From: Actinospineispora acaciae DSM 45401
GTDB taxonomy: Bacteria > Actinomycetota > Actinomycetes > Mycobacteriales > Pseudonocardiaceae
Assembly: GCF_000620785.1 (NCBI RefSeq)
Contig: NZ_JIAI01000003.1
Location: 1-64,000, forward strand
Length of the DNA stretch: 64,000 bases
Direction: 5' to 3'
Position 1 is the stretch's first letter, and every line of letters starts with the position of its first letter. Both the position numbers and the translations under genes were made by a program. Of this stretch, positions 17,219-25,065 are shown one piece after another. The notes below the pieces were generated by a model. The model ran no database searches, was not told where the DNA came from, and saw nothing but the letters and a program-made list of their open reading frames with translations.

Positions 17219-18118
17219 GTGGCACCCGTCGGACTGATCCCGATCCTGGCCACGCCGTTCACCGAGGCCGGCGAGCTGGACGTGGCGTCGTTGCGCCGGC
17301 TGGTGGAGTTCGAGCTGGCCGCCGGCGTGGACGGGCTGGCCGTGTTCGGCATGGCCAGCGAGGGCTTCGCGCTGACCGCCGCCGAGCGCGCACAGATCCT
17401 GCGCGAGGTCCGCGCGGTGGCCGGCGACGCGGTCCCGGTGGTCGCCGGGGTGAACGGCACCAGCACGGTCACCGCCCTGGAGCAGGCGCGCGCGGCCGCC
17501 GACGGGGGCGCCGACCAGGTCATGGTGTTGCCGCCGTTCCTGGTCAGGCCGGGGCCGGACGGGGTGCTCGCATTCTTCACCGAGGTTGCCGCCGGTTCCG
17601 GAGTGCCGGTGATGATCCAGGACGCGCCCGGGGTGACCGGCGTGAGCATCGGCGTGGAGCTGGTCGCCGAGCTGGCCGGCCGGGAGGGGATCACGTCGGT
17701 CAAGGTCGAGGCGCAGCCGACGCCGCCGAAGATCGCGTCGGTGTGCGGGGCGGCGTCTGATGGGTTCGCCGTGCTCGGCGGGCAGAACGCCCAGGCGTTG
17801 ATCGAGGAGTACGACAACGGGGCCGTCGGGACGATGCCGGCCTGCGAGTTCTCCGACGTCCTGCGCGGGGTGCTGGACGATCTCGCGGCCGGCCGGCGGG
17901 GCGATGCACGCGCCGGGTTCGCGCGGCTGCTGCCGCTGATCCAGATCGGCACCCGGCCGGGGCAGGCCTGGGCGGTGCACAAGGAGGTGCTGGTCCGCCG
18001 GGGCATCCTCGACTCGGCGGCGGTGCGGTCGCCGGCCCGTCCGTTGGACCGGGTCACCGGCAAGGCGCTGCACGAGATCCTGGACGAGCTGGGGCTGCCG
18101 GCCTGGGCGTCCCGGTGA
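17219..18118 (+). CDS. DapA/Nal-family class I lyase (2-keto-3-deoxy acid aldolase or dehydratase)
   Basis: The 299-residue TIM-barrel protein has the Schiff-base lysine (Lys162, SVKVEA) and GMASEG in place of the GTTGE loop. The YNxP motif with its catalytic Tyr is replaced by IQDAP (residues 133-137). This variant belongs to a subfamily away from true dihydrodipicolinate synthases and suggests a different proton relay. In context it would cleave or dehydrate the keto-deoxy acid made by the preceding enzyme. GTG 17219 lies 2 bp after the upstream stop. Confidence 0.88.
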   Translation: MAPVGLIPILATPFTEAGELDVASLRRLVEFELAAGVDGLAVFGMASEGFALTAAERAQILREVRAVAGDAVPVVAGVNGTSTVTALEQARAAADGGADQVMVLPPFLVRPGPDGVLAFFTEVAAGSGVPVMIQDAPGVTGVSIGVELVAELAGREGITSVKVEAQPTPPKIASVCGAASDGFAVLGGQNAQALIEEYDNGAVGTMPACEFSDVLRGVLDDLAAGRRGDARAGFARLLPLIQIGTRPGQAWAVHKEVLVRRGILDSAAVRSPARPLDRVTGKALHEILDELGLPAWASR

Positions 18119-18834
18119 ACGTGCTCATCGTCGGCGCCGGCTCGCCGATCGGGCTGGCCATCGCGGCGGCGTTCCACGAGGGCGGCGACCGGGTGGTGGG
18201 GTGCGGGCTCTCGCCGGTGCCGGACGGGGCGCCGTTCGTGGGTGCGGTGGTCGCGGATGCGGGCGAACCCGAGGGGGCACGTGCCGCCGTCTCCCACGCG
18301 CACGAGCGGCTCGGCGGGCTCGACGTGCTGGTGCTGGCGGCCGCCGCGCAACCGGTCGCGCCGGCCGCCGAGACCACCGACGAGCAGTGGCACGGCGCCG
18401 TCCGCAACACCCTGGACGCGGCGTTCTTCCCGGCTCGCGCGGCGCTGCCCGTGCTCGGCGCCGGGTCCAGCATCGTGGCCGTCACCTCGGTGAACGGCTT
18501 CCTCGCCGCGCCCGGCCTGCCCGGCTACGCGGCCGCCAAGGCCGGTGTGGACGGCCTGGTCCGCCAGCTCGCGCTGGAGTACGGCCCGCGCGGTATCCGG
18601 GTCAACGCGGTCGCGCCCGGGATGATCGGCGGCGCCGACCTGCCCGCCGTCACCGAGGGCTACCCGCTGCGCCGCACCGGCACCCCCGCCGAGGTGGCCG
18701 ACGCCGTCGCCTTCCTCGCGTCACCGCGCGCGTCGTTCATCACCGGCGTGGTGCTGCCCGTCGACGGCGGCCTGTCCATCGCCTCCCCCGCCGCGTTCCT
18801 CCGCCCCGACCTGCGCGCCCGTTTCCTGCCGTAG
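18115..18834 (+). CDS. SDR-family oxidoreductase
   Basis: The 239-residue short-chain dehydrogenase has the glycine loop as GAGSPIG rather than TGxxxGIG, and keeps VTSVNG and YAAAKAG (Tyr-x3-Lys). The C-terminal GVVLPVDGG is typical of the family. GTG 18115 overlaps the lyase stop (GTGA), indicating translational coupling. It probably interconverts an aldehyde or sugar intermediate of the same pathway. Confidence 0.9.
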   Translation: MNVLIVGAGSPIGLAIAAAFHEGGDRVVGCGLSPVPDGAPFVGAVVADAGEPEGARAAVSHAHERLGGLDVLVLAAAAQPVAPAAETTDEQWHGAVRNTLDAAFFPARAALPVLGAGSSIVAVTSVNGFLAAPGLPGYAAAKAGVDGLVRQLALEYGPRGIRVNAVAPGMIGGADLPAVTEGYPLRRTGTPAEVADAVAFLASPRASFITGVVLPVDGGLSIASPAAFLRPDLRARFLP

Positions 18835-18866
18835 GTCTCTGTCGTAACCGAGTGCCGGTACCGCCG

Positions 18867-19355
18867 TCATGGCCGCATCGGCGGCCCCAGGATCTCCGAA
18901 CCGTGACGGGCCGACGCGTCGGCCACCCGCGCGACGTCCAGCTCGACAGGGGCGGGCAGCCCCGGGCCGGTCGCCGGCTCCCCGACCTCGGCGACCAGGT
19001 CCTCGAAACCGCTGGGAGCGCACAACGCCCACCCCACCACCGGCTCCCGCGACGTCACCACGAACGCGTGCGGCACCTTGTGCGGCAGGTACACGAACGA
19101 CCCGGGGCCGGCGTCCCACTCGTCCTGCTCACCGCACGCCACCCTGATCCGTCCCTGGACGATGATGAATGCCTCGTCCTGCTCGGCATGCACGTGGCGG
19201 GGCGGGCCGAACCCGTGCGGCGCGGTGAACTCCGTCATGGAGAACCGCCCGCCGGTCAACGCCCCGTCGGCCTTGACGGTCATCCGCGTGCCCAGGAACC
19301 AGTAGGGCACGCCTTCATTGCTCGCGAGGTGCACGCCCTCGTTCCGATCAGCCAT
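18867..19355 (-). CDS. cupin-domain protein
   Basis: The 162-residue single-cupin protein has the metal-binding block PPRHVHAEQDEAFIIVQG (two His plus Glu) and the second-motif His in LPHKVPHAFVV. It resembles small quercetinase-like cupins. ATG 19355 (MADRNEGVHLASNEG) is chosen. It diverges from the AidB-like gene with about 106 bp between starts. The reaction is unknown. Confidence 0.88.
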   Translation of the reverse strand: MADRNEGVHLASNEGVPYWFLGTRMTVKADGALTGGRFSMTEFTAPHGFGPPRHVHAEQDEAFIIVQGRIRVACGEQDEWDAGPGSFVYLPHKVPHAFVVTSREPVVGWALCAPSGFEDLVAEVGEPATGPGLPAPVELDVARVADASARHGSEILGPPMRP

Positions 19356-19434
19356 GACCGCGATCGTGCCGACCGCGCCTTGCAGCCGCCTTTCAAGCGG
19401 TTGCCTCGCCTCCACTGACTGAACTAGCATTCAC

Positions 19435-19448
19435 TGAACTGAGGTTCA
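19435..19448. promoter_or_regulatory. candidate TetR operator upstream of the AidB-like gene
   Basis: TGAAC-TGAG-GTTCA is an inverted repeat 13 bp upstream of the AidB-like start and next to its AGGAG ribosome site. Another CTGAACTAG element lies just before it. The co-transcribed TetR gene makes an autoregulatory operator plausible. Confidence 0.45.
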
Positions 19449-19461
19449 CCAGGAGGCCGAC

Positions 19462-21111
19462 ATGCTCCAGACCCGGACGCACGAGGTTCTGAACCAGCCC
19501 CCGCCGTTGGAGGACTACGACCCGTTCGCGCTCGACGCGCCGCTGCGGGAGGCGGTGGACCGGGCCGGCGCGGGCTGGGCCACGGATCGGGTGAGCGAGC
19601 TGGGCCGCCGCGTCGGCTCGGCGGAGATGATCGAGCTGGGCCGCCGGGCCAACCGGTTCGTGCCGGAGCTGCGGACGTTCGACAGGTACGGGCACCGGAT
19701 CGACGAGGTCGAGCTCGACGACTCGTTCGACCGGCTCATGACGATCGGCCGCCGCGCCGGAATCCCGTCGATCCCCTGGGTGAACCCGAGGCCGGGGGCG
19801 CATTCGGCGCACACCGCGATGACGTACCTGTTCTACCAGGCGGAGGCGGGCGTGGTGTGCTCGCTGCTGATGAGCTACGCGGCGGTTCCCACCCTGCGGC
19901 ATCAGCCCGAGGTCGCGGCGGCCTGGGAGCACGCCGTGCTGGCCGACGACTACGACGGGCGGTCCGTTCCGGCCGGCGAGAAGCGGGCGGCCACCATCGC
20001 GATGGCGATGACCGAGAAGCAGGGCGGGTCGGACCTGCGCGCGAACACCACCGTCGCCGTACCGGTGGGCACGCCCGGGCCCGGGCAGCGGTACCTGCTG
20101 ACCGGCCACAAGTGGTTCTGCTCGATGCCGATGTCGGACGCCATCCTGACGCTGGCCCGCGTGGAGCACGGCGTGAGCTGTTTCCTGGTGCCCCGGTTCA
20201 CCCCGGACGGCGAGCGCAACCGGGTCCACCTGCAGCGGCTCAAGGACAAGCTCGGCAACCGGTCGAACCCGTCGGCCGAGATCGAGTACGACGGGACGTG
20301 GGCGCTGATGGTGGGCGAGCCCGGGCGGGGCATCGCCACGCTGATGGAGATGGTGCACCACTCCCGGCTGGACGTGGCGGCGGCGCCGGCGGCGTTCATG
20401 CGGCTGGGCCTCGTGCAGGCGGTGCACCATGCGCGGCATCGGCGGGCGTTCTCCCGGCGGCTGGTCGAGCAGCCGCTGATGGTCAACGTCCTGGCGGACC
20501 TGGCCGTCGAGTCGGAAGCCGCGACGACGCTGCTGATGCGCCTGGGGCGGTGCTTCGACGGCGCCGAGCGGGACCCGATGGAGGCCTCGCTGGCCAGGAT
20601 CGGCACGTCGCTGACCAAGTACTGGCTGAACAAGCGGGTGGTGCCGCACACGCACGAGGCGCTGGAGTCCCTCGGCGGCTCCGGGTACATCGAGGAGTCG
20701 GACCTGCCGAGGCTCTACCGGGAGGGGCCGCTGAACGGCATCTGGGAGGGCAGCGGCAGCGTGATCGCGCTCGACCTGCAGCGCGCGCTGCGCCGCGACG
20801 AACGCTGCCGGCCGGCCCTGCTGGCCGAGCTGGAGCCCGCCGCCGGCTGCGACCCCGGCTACGACCGCCTATTGGCCGAGGTCACGGACCTGCTGGACGG
20901 GGCCGACGACCCGGTGGCCGCCAGGCGGCTGGCCGAGCGGACGGCGCTGTGTTGGCAGGCCGCGCTGCTGGTCCGCCACGCTCCCGGCCACGTCGCCGAG
21001 GCGTTCCTCGCCGGGCGGGTCAGGCCCCGGCCGGCGTCCGCGTTCGGGTCGCTGCCCGCGAGCACCGACCTCGAGGCGATCCTTGACCGCGCCGTGCCGG
21101 AGCGGCCGTGA
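19462..21111 (+). CDS. AidB-like acyl-CoA dehydrogenase-fold protein
   Basis: The 549-residue flavoprotein resembles AidB of the adaptive response. It has the N-terminal THEVLNQPPPLEDYDPF, RFVPELRTFDRYGHRIDEVE, and the FAD region MAMTEKQGGSDLRANTT, with ESLGGSGYIEESDLPRLYRE near the C-terminus. E. coli AidB binds DNA and guards against alkylation; the enzymatic substrate remains unclear. CAGGAGG lies before ATG 19462. It is co-transcribed with the TetR gene (GTGA overlap) rather than with Ada-type genes, so regulation is likely TetR-based. Confidence 0.9.
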   Translation: MLQTRTHEVLNQPPPLEDYDPFALDAPLREAVDRAGAGWATDRVSELGRRVGSAEMIELGRRANRFVPELRTFDRYGHRIDEVELDDSFDRLMTIGRRAGIPSIPWVNPRPGAHSAHTAMTYLFYQAEAGVVCSLLMSYAAVPTLRHQPEVAAAWEHAVLADDYDGRSVPAGEKRAATIAMAMTEKQGGSDLRANTTVAVPVGTPGPGQRYLLTGHKWFCSMPMSDAILTLARVEHGVSCFLVPRFTPDGERNRVHLQRLKDKLGNRSNPSAEIEYDGTWALMVGEPGRGIATLMEMVHHSRLDVAAAPAAFMRLGLVQAVHHARHRRAFSRRLVEQPLMVNVLADLAVESEAATTLLMRLGRCFDGAERDPMEASLARIGTSLTKYWLNKRVVPHTHEALESLGGSGYIEESDLPRLYREGPLNGIWEGSGSVIALDLQRALRRDERCRPALLAELEPAAGCDPGYDRLLAEVTDLLDGADDPVAARRLAERTALCWQAALLVRHAPGHVAEAFLAGRVRPRPASAFGSLPASTDLEAILDRAVPERP

Positions 21112-21782
21112 CCGGCCGGGTCAGGCGCAGCCCGGCCGAGCAGCGCGACGAACGCCGGCCGGCCATCGTCGACGCGGCCAGGCGGGTGCTCGCCCGGGGC
21201 GGGTTCGAGCGGGCCACCATCGCCGCGATCGCGCGCGAGGCCGGGATCTCCGCCGGCACCGTGTACCTGTACTTCACCAACCGCGAGGACCTGCTCGCCG
21301 AGGTGTACAGGTACGCCTCGTCCCACGAGGTGGCCGCGATGACCTCGGCCGCACTCGGCGACACCCCGGTCCACCAGTTCCACGCCGCCGCGGCGACCTT
21401 CGTCGAACGCGCCTTCCTCGGCCGGCGGCTGGCCTACGCGCTCATCGCCGAGCCCGCCGACCGGGTGGTCACCCGGGAACGCAACCGTGCCCGCCGCGAG
21501 TTCGGCGCCGTCTTCACCGAGATCATCGCCGCCGGCGTGGCCGACGGCAGCTTCCCGCCCCAGAACGCGCACATCCGCGGCGCCGCCGTGATCGGCGCCA
21601 TCAACGAGGCGGCCGTCGAGGCCCTGGACCCGGCCACCGACGTCGAACCCTCCGACGAGCTGGTCGCCGACATCGTGGCCGCCGCCTGCGCCACCGTCGG
21701 CATCCCCGCGCCGACCCGCTCCGCTACGTGCCGCCGTCCTCGACACCCCTCACCGCCGGAGCGCGCCGCCCCTCGGAGCTAG
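21108..21782 (+). CDS. TetR-family transcriptional regulator
   Basis: The 224-residue protein has the TetR helix-turn-helix (ERATIAAIAREAGISAGTVYLYFTNREDLL, about residues 35-65) and a helical ligand domain. GTG start overlaps the AidB-like stop. The last ~20 residues are Arg/Pro-rich and overlap the end of the convergent small gene by 33 bp. It probably represses the AidB-like operon, perhaps in response to an acyl-CoA. Confidence 0.92.
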   Translation: MTGRVRRSPAEQRDERRPAIVDAARRVLARGGFERATIAAIAREAGISAGTVYLYFTNREDLLAEVYRYASSHEVAAMTSAALGDTPVHQFHAAAATFVERAFLGRRLAYALIAEPADRVVTRERNRARREFGAVFTEIIAAGVADGSFPPQNAHIRGAAVIGAINEAAVEALDPATDVEPSDELVADIVAAACATVGIPAPTRSATCRRPRHPSPPERAAPRS

Positions 21783-21989
21783 TCGCCGGGACGAGTAGGG
21801 GCTGTCCTTGAGCGCTCGGGAGTACTCGCCGGCCGCCTTCAGAACGGCGGCCCGGTGCGCCGCCGGACAGCCCTCCAGGGCCTGCTGGGTGCGCTCGTTA
21901 CTCACTCGCAGGCGCTTGAGCGAAACAACGGCCCAGGCGATCGCTCCGATGGCCGCCGGAACGGCGAGGGAGACGAGCGGCCACATCAT
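21750..21989 (-). CDS. small putative membrane protein
   Basis: The 79-residue product has one N-terminal hydrophobic helix (PLVSLAVPAAIGAIAWAVV) followed by a charged helix (TQQALEGCPAAHRAAVLKAA). Composition is believable for a short single-span protein; two ATG codons (21989, 21986) are possible. It follows the DGQHR-like gene on the same strand after a 70-bp gap and ends inside the TetR gene. Function unknown; it could be a chance frame. Confidence 0.5.
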   Translation of the reverse strand: MMWPLVSLAVPAAIGAIAWAVVSLKRLRVSNERTQQALEGCPAAHRAAVLKAAGEYSRALKDSPYSSRRLAPRGGALRR

Positions 21990-22059
21990 CGATCGCCCCG
22001 CTCACCCAACCGCCGAGAAACCTTCGATCTCGGGCGCCGGCTGGCGCCGTTGCGGAGCA

Positions 22060-23193
22060 CTATTCCTCGGGGTCGCTGCTCAGGCCCATGACTTCTTGGA
22101 GCACGCGGGTGGCGGCGCGGCGGGCGGGGAAGCTGTTGCGGGTGGTGCGGCTGCCGGAATCGCTGCCGGTGGGCGTCACGACCCCAACATGAGCCCAGGT
22201 CGGGTTGTCCCAGCCGAAGATGTCGGTGCCGTCGTCGGCGATGGCGAGGGCCTTGAACGCGGTCTCGGGGTCGACGTGCTCGGCGTACATGGTGGACATG
22301 GCGCCGATGAGGCCGTAGATGACAACCGCGGTGGAGGCTATGTTGCTCTTGCGCTGCTGCTGGCGCGCGGGCGTGGTGAGCTTGCCGAACTCGGGCCGGA
22401 CCCTGGCAAGGGAGTCCCATGCGCTGATCAGCCAGCTGGACTGGGCCTCGACATCCTCCGCGGTGACCGGGCCGCCTTTCCACGATGTCTCGAGGGCACG
22501 GCTGATGGTGTTGAAGGCGGTCAACTTGTGCGAGCTGGCCGACACGGAGTTGGACAGCACCTCGACGTTGTCCTGGCCGAGGTGCCCACTGCCGTTGACC
22601 AGGCGGCGGGCGATCTCCTGCTCCTTGGTCTCGGAGTAGGCGTACTTCGCGGCCGAGTCGTTGACCTTGTCGCCGCGAGTGTTGTAGATAGTCGCGACCT
22701 TCTTTGCCTCGGTGTCGTCGACCAGCCAGATGCGCACCTGGAAGCGGGTGTCGAGCTTGAACGACCCGAGAGGGTTATCGGCGGCCTGCAGGATCGCCTT
22801 GATTCGCGACAGCGAGTCGACCGCACAGTCGAGCACGCCCTCGAAGATCGTCATGTTGGTCAGGCCGGAGTCGTCCTGCCACCGCGCGTGCCGAGACTTC
22901 GTCGGGTCGAGCCGCACCGAGATGTTGCCGATGATCGCGTTGTTCTCCAGCAGCTCGGTGGTCCACTTGTTGACCTTGGTCTTCGTCTTGCCGGTAAGCC
23001 GCCCTTGCTGGTGGGCGGGTCGGATATTCCCGGTCAGGGTGAGCAGCCCGCGTCGGTACAGGTCGACGAGGAAGCCGGCGGTCATCTGGGTCTCGATGTG
23101 CACCCCGCCGTTGTCGTCGACCTCGTTGACGTTGACGATCTCCAGCGGATGAGTCGGCTCGTCACCACTGATCGTGGTGACTTTCTTGATCAT
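22060..23193 (-). CDS. orphan DGQHR/DndB-like fold protein
   Basis: The 377-residue protein has less extreme codon use than its neighbours. Its order of elements fits the ParB/DGQHR-like fold seen in DndB-type DNA-modification proteins: VNKWTTELLENNAIIGNISVRL, then IFEGVLDCAVDSLSRI where DGQHR would be, then RIWLVDDTEAKKVATIYNTRGDKVNDS matching the iN-type motif. The DGQHR signature itself is lost. No dndCDE or other sulfur-modification genes are nearby. ATG 23193 is taken; GTG 23259 in frame is an alternative without a Shine-Dalgarno sequence. A role in DNA modification or defence is only a guess. Confidence 0.6.
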   Translation of the reverse strand: MIKKVTTISGDEPTHPLEIVNVNEVDDNGGVHIETQMTAGFLVDLYRRGLLTLTGNIRPAHQQGRLTGKTKTKVNKWTTELLENNAIIGNISVRLDPTKSRHARWQDDSGLTNMTIFEGVLDCAVDSLSRIKAILQAADNPLGSFKLDTRFQVRIWLVDDTEAKKVATIYNTRGDKVNDSAAKYAYSETKEQEIARRLVNGSGHLGQDNVEVLSNSVSASSHKLTAFNTISRALETSWKGGPVTAEDVEAQSSWLISAWDSLARVRPEFGKLTTPARQQQRKSNIASTAVVIYGLIGAMSTMYAEHVDPETAFKALAIADDGTDIFGWDNPTWAHVGVVTPTGSDSGSRTTRNSFPARRAATRVLQEVMGLSSDPEE

Positions 23194-23270
23194 GGCGTTC
23201 AATAGTTGTGACCGTCTCTCGGCTCGCCGGCGAGACGCCGGGCGCGCCTCAGTAGGCACGGAAAGTACGC

Positions 23271-23350
23271 GTCTAACGTGTACTCAGTCAACTACACGTG
23301 CCTTCCACCTTGGCTACGTGCACGAACTGCGCCTTACGTGTTCCCCGCGC
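23271..23350. repeat. four ACGTG boxes at exact 20-bp intervals
   Basis: ACGTG begins at 23276, 23296, 23316 and 23336, each 20 bp from the next and each preceded by a short pyrimidine/TA element (GTCTA, ACTAC, TGGCT, GCCTT). The first two also make an inverted repeat ACGTGTA-N10-TACACGT (23276-23299). The array lies 83-147 bp upstream of the DGQHR-like start, in an AT-richer intergenic stretch. It is probably a cooperative operator with one protein unit about every two helical turns. Confidence 0.65.
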
Positions 23351-23454
23351 GGGGCAAGGTCGTCCAGCCACACTGAGCGATCCACGACCACGGCGATCCA
23401 GTGTTACCAATCCCACAATGGCCAGCACGGGCCGCCGGCCGCGAAAGCCGTGCG

Positions 23455-23991
23455 CTAGTACCCCGGGGGCGCGACGGAGAGCAGGAAGCGGGTGGGTTCG
23501 TCCGTCTCGTTGAGGTAGCGGTGCGGCAGCAGCGAGTCGAAGCTGGCGCTGTCGCCGCGGTCGAGGTCGTAGCGCTCGCCGTCGACCTCGAGGACGAGCT
23601 GTCCGGCGAGCACCAGGACGCACTCGTCGGAGGGGTGGCTCCAGCCGGTCTCCGACGACACGGTGCCCGCGTCGAGCAGGCCTTCCAGCACCTCGATCTT
23701 GCCGGCGCCGGCGGAGACGCGCTGGTAGGTGATCTCGCCGTGCGGCGAGCGCAGCGCCGTCCTGCGGTCGCGGCGGACCACCGCGACCCGCTCCAGGTCG
23801 GTGTCCTGGAACAGGTTGAACACGGGGGTGTCCAGCACCCGCGCGATCCTGCGCAGCGTCTCCAGGCTCGGGTCGGTGATGCCGCGCTCGACCTGGCTGA
23901 TCAGGCCGGGGGTGACCGAGGCGGCCTTGGCCAGGTCGGTCGCGGTCATGGCGCGCGCGGTGCGCAGCGCTCGAATCCGTTCGCCCATCAC
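23455..23991 (-). CDS. XRE-family regulator with C-terminal cupin domain
   Basis: The 178-residue protein has an N-terminal helix-turn-helix (residues ~4-60: IRALRTARAMTATDLAKAAS, then TPGLISQVERG) and a small cupin sensor domain (~105-175, with GWSHPSDECVLVLAG). This architecture is typical of regulators of catabolic or amino-acid/polyamine genes. It lies 48 bp downstream of the LLM gene on the same strand, as the last gene of the OsmC-to-LLM run, and could regulate that operon. Confidence 0.92.
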   Translation of the reverse strand: MMGERIRALRTARAMTATDLAKAASVTPGLISQVERGITDPSLETLRRIARVLDTPVFNLFQDTDLERVAVVRRDRRTALRSPHGEITYQRVSAGAGKIEVLEGLLDAGTVSSETGWSHPSDECVLVLAGQLVLEVDGERYDLDRGDSASFDSLLPHRYLNETDEPTRFLLSVAPPGY

Positions 23992-24039
23992 GGTGGGTGT
24001 TCTCCCTGCGTTCTCGTGCCGGTGCCAGCGCCGCCCGGG

Positions 24040-25065
24040 TCAGCGCAGCGCCGGCAGCACCTCGGAACCCAGCAGCCGGATCGCCGCCGCCGGGTCGGGG
24101 CCGAGCGGGCCGCCGATGCTGAGCTGGGTCACGCCGGCCGCGAGCAGCTCGCGCAGCCGGTCGGTGACCCGCGCCGGGGTGCCGACCACGGCCAGGCGCA
24201 GCATGTCATCGGTGACCAGCTTGGCGGCCGCGTCCACGCCGTCGGCGTCGAGGGCGGCGGTGACCGGCGCGAAGTCGTCCGGGCCGAGGCCGACGAGGGC
24301 GAGGTCGTGCTCCGACAGGTACGGGCCGAAGAACGCGATGGTCGGGCGGATCAGGTCGCCGGCCACCCGGGGGTCGTCGGCGACGGAGACCCAGACGCAG
24401 CCGGCGATGTCCACCTCGGACGGGTCGCGGCCGGCCGCCTTCGCCCCGGCGTGCACCCAGCTCACCACCTCGGGGGCCGTCTGCGGCGGGAACAGGATCG
24501 GCAGCACGCCGTCGCCGTAGCCGCCGGCGGCGGTCAGGAAGTCGCGTCCGTACGCGGTGACGTACAGCGGTATCCGTGGCCGCTGCGGGGTGAAGCCGAG
24601 CGCGCAGTTCGGGTCCCAGCTGAACGCCCGCCCCGAGACAGACCGACCGTCGGTCTGTCTCCGGGAGGTGGGGATCGGCGAGCCCGCGAGCAGCGCGCGG
24701 ACCAGACCGATCGCCTCCCGGGTCCGGGCCGGGATCGCGGACCCGTCGAGCCCGAGCTTCGGCACCATGGCATCGGTGTGCGACCCGATCCCGGCCACCG
24801 CCCGCCCGGACGACAGCAGGTCCAGCGTGCCCAGGTACGCGGCGATCTCGGACGGGTCGATCGTGCTCGGGTTCATGCCCAGCGCGCCGACCTCGATCCG
24901 CGAGGTGCGCTGCGCGACGGCCGTGCACAGCGCCCAGGTGTGCAGCATGAACGGGTCGCTGGCGAACCAGACCTGGTCGAACCCGGCCTCCTCCGCCGTC
25001 ACCCCCAGCTCCACCAGCTCGCCGGGCCCACCCACGAACTGCGTCAGTCGAATGCTTGCGATCAC
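24040..25065 (-). CDS. LLM-class flavin-dependent oxidoreductase (F420 or FMN type)
   Basis: The 341-residue luciferase-like TIM barrel has VTAEEAGFDQVWFASDP, the family block LDLLSSGRAVAGIGSH, and a C-terminal ARVTDRLRELLAAGVTQLSIGG. This layout fits the F420-dependent methylene-tetrahydromethanopterin-reductase-like group as well as FMN monooxygenases. The GTG start directly abuts the DppC stop. Codons ~135-144 are made of a perfect 27-bp palindrome encoding a loop, an unusual feature. It probably oxidises or reduces the compound imported by the ABC system. Confidence 0.9.
   Translation of the reverse strand: MIASIRLTQFVGGPGELVELGVTAEEAGFDQVWFASDPFMLHTWALCTAVAQRTSRIEVGALGMNPSTIDPSEIAAYLGTLDLLSSGRAVAGIGSHTDAMVPKLGLDGSAIPARTREAIGLVRALLAGSPIPTSRRQTDGRSVSGRAFSWDPNCALGFTPQRPRIPLYVTAYGRDFLTAAGGYGDGVLPILFPPQTAPEVVSWVHAGAKAAGRDPSEVDIAGCVWVSVADDPRVAGDLIRPTIAFFGPYLSEHDLALVGLGPDDFAPVTAALDADGVDAAAKLVTDDMLRLAVVGTPARVTDRLRELLAAGVTQLSIGGPLGPDPAAAIRLLGSEVLPALR
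24635..24661. repeat. 27-bp perfect palindrome inside the LLM gene
   Basis: GAGACAGACCGAC, one central C, then GTCGGTCTGTCTC: 13-bp arms around a single base, wholly inside the coding frame. On the coding strand it encodes part of RRQTDGRSVSG. Length and symmetry resemble TetR-type operators or an inserted palindromic element. Confidence 0.85.

Noticed and set aside
17219..18118. Call of dapA (dihydrodipicolinate synthase)
   Set aside because: The YNxP tyrosine is replaced and the gene is in a sugar-acid operon.
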